Made by a program: the position numbers and the translations under genes
From: Tubiluchus corallicola
Taxonomy: Eukaryota > Priapulida > Priapulimorpha > Priapulimorphida > Tubiluchidae
Length of the DNA stretch: 64,000 nucleotides
Reading direction: 5' to 3'
Assembly: GCA_030141605.1 (NCBI GenBank)
Contig: JAQGDQ010000293.1
Location: 230,190 to 294,189, forward strand
The notes under the pieces: model-generated
Seen by the model: the letters and a program-made list of their open reading frames with translations, nothing else
Database searches by the model: none
Told to the model about the DNA's origin: nothing
Shown here: one piece after another, positions 62,697-64,000 of the stretch
How the letters are laid out: every line of letters begins with the position of its first letter
Position numbering within the stretch: position 1 is the stretch's first letter

Positions 62697-64000
62697 AGGT
62701 TTTTGGTACAGATTTATGATCTAACATACATTAGGCAATTTGATACAGACATCATACTATATTCAAAATTTGTAGCTGCATATTTGCCTTTAGTTTCTAC
62801 TCAACAGACCAAGATGACAAGTTTAAATAAGGGATGCACTTTGCCTTTATATGTGGTGGATGCTTTCACAAGCCAGGCATTTGCTGGAAATGCTGCTGCT
62901 GTATGTCTAGTGTCACACAATCAGGTAAATTAATGATGATCTGTCATTAACAAACTTTTCGTCTTAATTTGTTTTCAGCTATTTTTATTGCACTGTTCTT
63001 CACTGCAAATAACTTGTGGTCCTGTAGCACAAACTCAGTCAATGTATGTGGCTTAATCGCACTCTTATTTATGTAAAGATATGAGTTTTTAACTACTAAC
63101 TGATAATGTTTTTGTTATTTATTTATGTGATTAACTCAATGAATTAACTGTGTTACAATAAATAAATCATTATATTATAATATTTAAATCGCAGGCTTGC
63201 ATAATAAAAATCACTGGTTTATTTTTAGAAATATTGAAACAAATTTAACAAGTTAGTTGAAAACAAAAGTGTCCATTTAGTCACAGCTGAAATCAATTTG
63301 TAATCAATTAAACTTATAACATCAGTCATAATAATGTCAGGATAATGGTGACTGTGCCTTTCAGTTATGTTTGTATTTGGATCTATTATAACAGTAGGTG
63401 TTTTTCATGAAGATTTAGTATAATTTTAAGTGAGAATTACAATGAGTATCAATGCAGAAAATGCATTTTGTTGTTGTTGTTGTTGTTGTTGTTTCCGTTT
63501 CTACGGAGGCTTTGTAGTTTCTTTCTGCAATTCGAATAGATATTCTGAGTATTATTTGAACTGTACAAAACAGGAGATATGTTATATGTTCAAAATCTAT
63601 TCCAAACAGTCCGAAGGCTGTGTTGTTTTTATTAGTTGAATTGTGGTGTAATCTGCATTTCTTGGGTTATATTATTAAATGGCTGTAGACATTGTGATGT
63701 ATATAGTCATTCGGTTATTCTATTTTAGGTAATCGACGATGCAAAAATGCAAAAAATTGCTTTCGAAATGAACTTGTCGGAAACCTGTTTCATTGCACTG
63801 CCAACAGAAAACGATTCGTTCAAGAATTCTTCCCGGTTTGGCCTGCGATGGTTTACCCCTGCCTGTGAAATCCAACTGTGTGGTCATGCCACTCTTGCTG
63901 CTGCCACGGTGCTTTTCTCTTGTGTTGGTAAGTTTGCTAAGCAGGACAGAAATGTAAATCTAGAAGCTGAACCTGAGTCAGTGCTACTACATCAGCTGAC
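62697..64000. repeat. Right arm of a 1.3 kb inverted duplication, cut by window end
   Basis: Reverse-complement copy of 59983-61285. Similarity starts abruptly at about 62697 (TTAGGTTTTTGGTACAG) and continues to the last base. Small differences include one more GTT unit in the intron-1 microsatellite (about 63469) and a few substitutions. Confidence 0.95.
62814..63927 (+). CDS. PBLD: Second PBLD gene, exons 1-2 only, continues past window
   Basis: Exon 1 62814-62924 (37 codons, donor CAG|GTAAAT) encodes the same residues as the left copy. Exon 2 63729-63927 (acceptor TTTTAG|GTAATC, donor GTTG|GTAAGT) encodes VIDDAKMQKIAFEMNLSET and onward to LFSCVG. It differs from the left copy by Gly for His at residue 75, and Ile-Gln for Val-Pro at 85-86 (CEIQLCGHAT against CEVPLCGHAT). 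Frame, phases and splice sites are intact, so this start of the gene is not a pseudogene by itself. Whether the remaining exons exist lies outside the window. The two genes are divergent, with starts about 1.65 kb apart. Confidence 0.9.

Overview
The window is nuclear DNA of an invertebrate animal. It is AT-rich, its genes are split by GT-AG introns of about 0.3 to 2.7 kb, and about half of it is introns and spacers filled with tandem repeats, short inverted-repeat DNA transposons and LINE remnants. Three animal gene families are recognisable: the histone variant macroH2A, the bHLH factor ATOH8/Net, and the PhzF-fold enzyme PBLD. I cannot name the species or phylum from the sequence. I saw no tRNA or rRNA gene, although I made no systematic search.

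Layout. (1) 0.5-3.4 kb, minus strand: an unidentified gene of five phase-compatible exons, apparently a small protein with one membrane segment. (2) 3.4-10.4 kb: no gene seen. (3) 10.47-22.5 kb, minus strand: a complete macroH2A gene. Seven coding exons give a 372-residue protein, and the sixth coding exon is present twice. (4) 22.8-28.2 kb: a polypurine tract, minisatellites and two hAT-like MITEs. (5) 28.2-31.7 kb, plus strand: ATOH8, with one large coding exon and a probable short terminal exon. (6) 31.7-51.7 kb: a 20 kb non-coding stretch with many repeats and a few patches that could be cis-regulatory. (7) 51.7-61.2 kb, minus strand: a complete seven-exon PBLD gene of 296 residues. (8) 61.3-62.7 kb: decayed LINE reverse-transcriptase pieces. 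(9) 62.8-64.0 kb, plus strand: the first two exons of a second PBLD gene, head-to-head with the first. It is the other arm of a nearly identical inverted duplication and runs off the window end.

Main discovery. macroH2A carries two alternative copies (6a at 14772-14946, 6b at 12829-13003) of the exon encoding the middle of the macro domain. Both are 175 nt, have the same phases and intact splice sites, and have open reading frames. Using both would shift the frame, so they should be mutually exclusive. Copy 6b keeps the residues that contact ADP-ribose in human macroH2A1.1; copy 6a replaces two of them (Ser to Pro, Arg to Ala). Vertebrates switch ADP-ribose binding of macroH2A1 with a mutually exclusive pair of a different, upstream exon. 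This locus therefore looks like an independently evolved version of the same switch. Intron 5, just upstream of the pair, also holds an 850 bp inverted-repeat structure and a 155 bp tandem duplication.

The genes are neighbours but show no sign of forming one pathway. macroH2A is a chromatin protein, ATOH8 a developmental transcription factor, and PBLD a presumed cytosolic isomerase-like enzyme.
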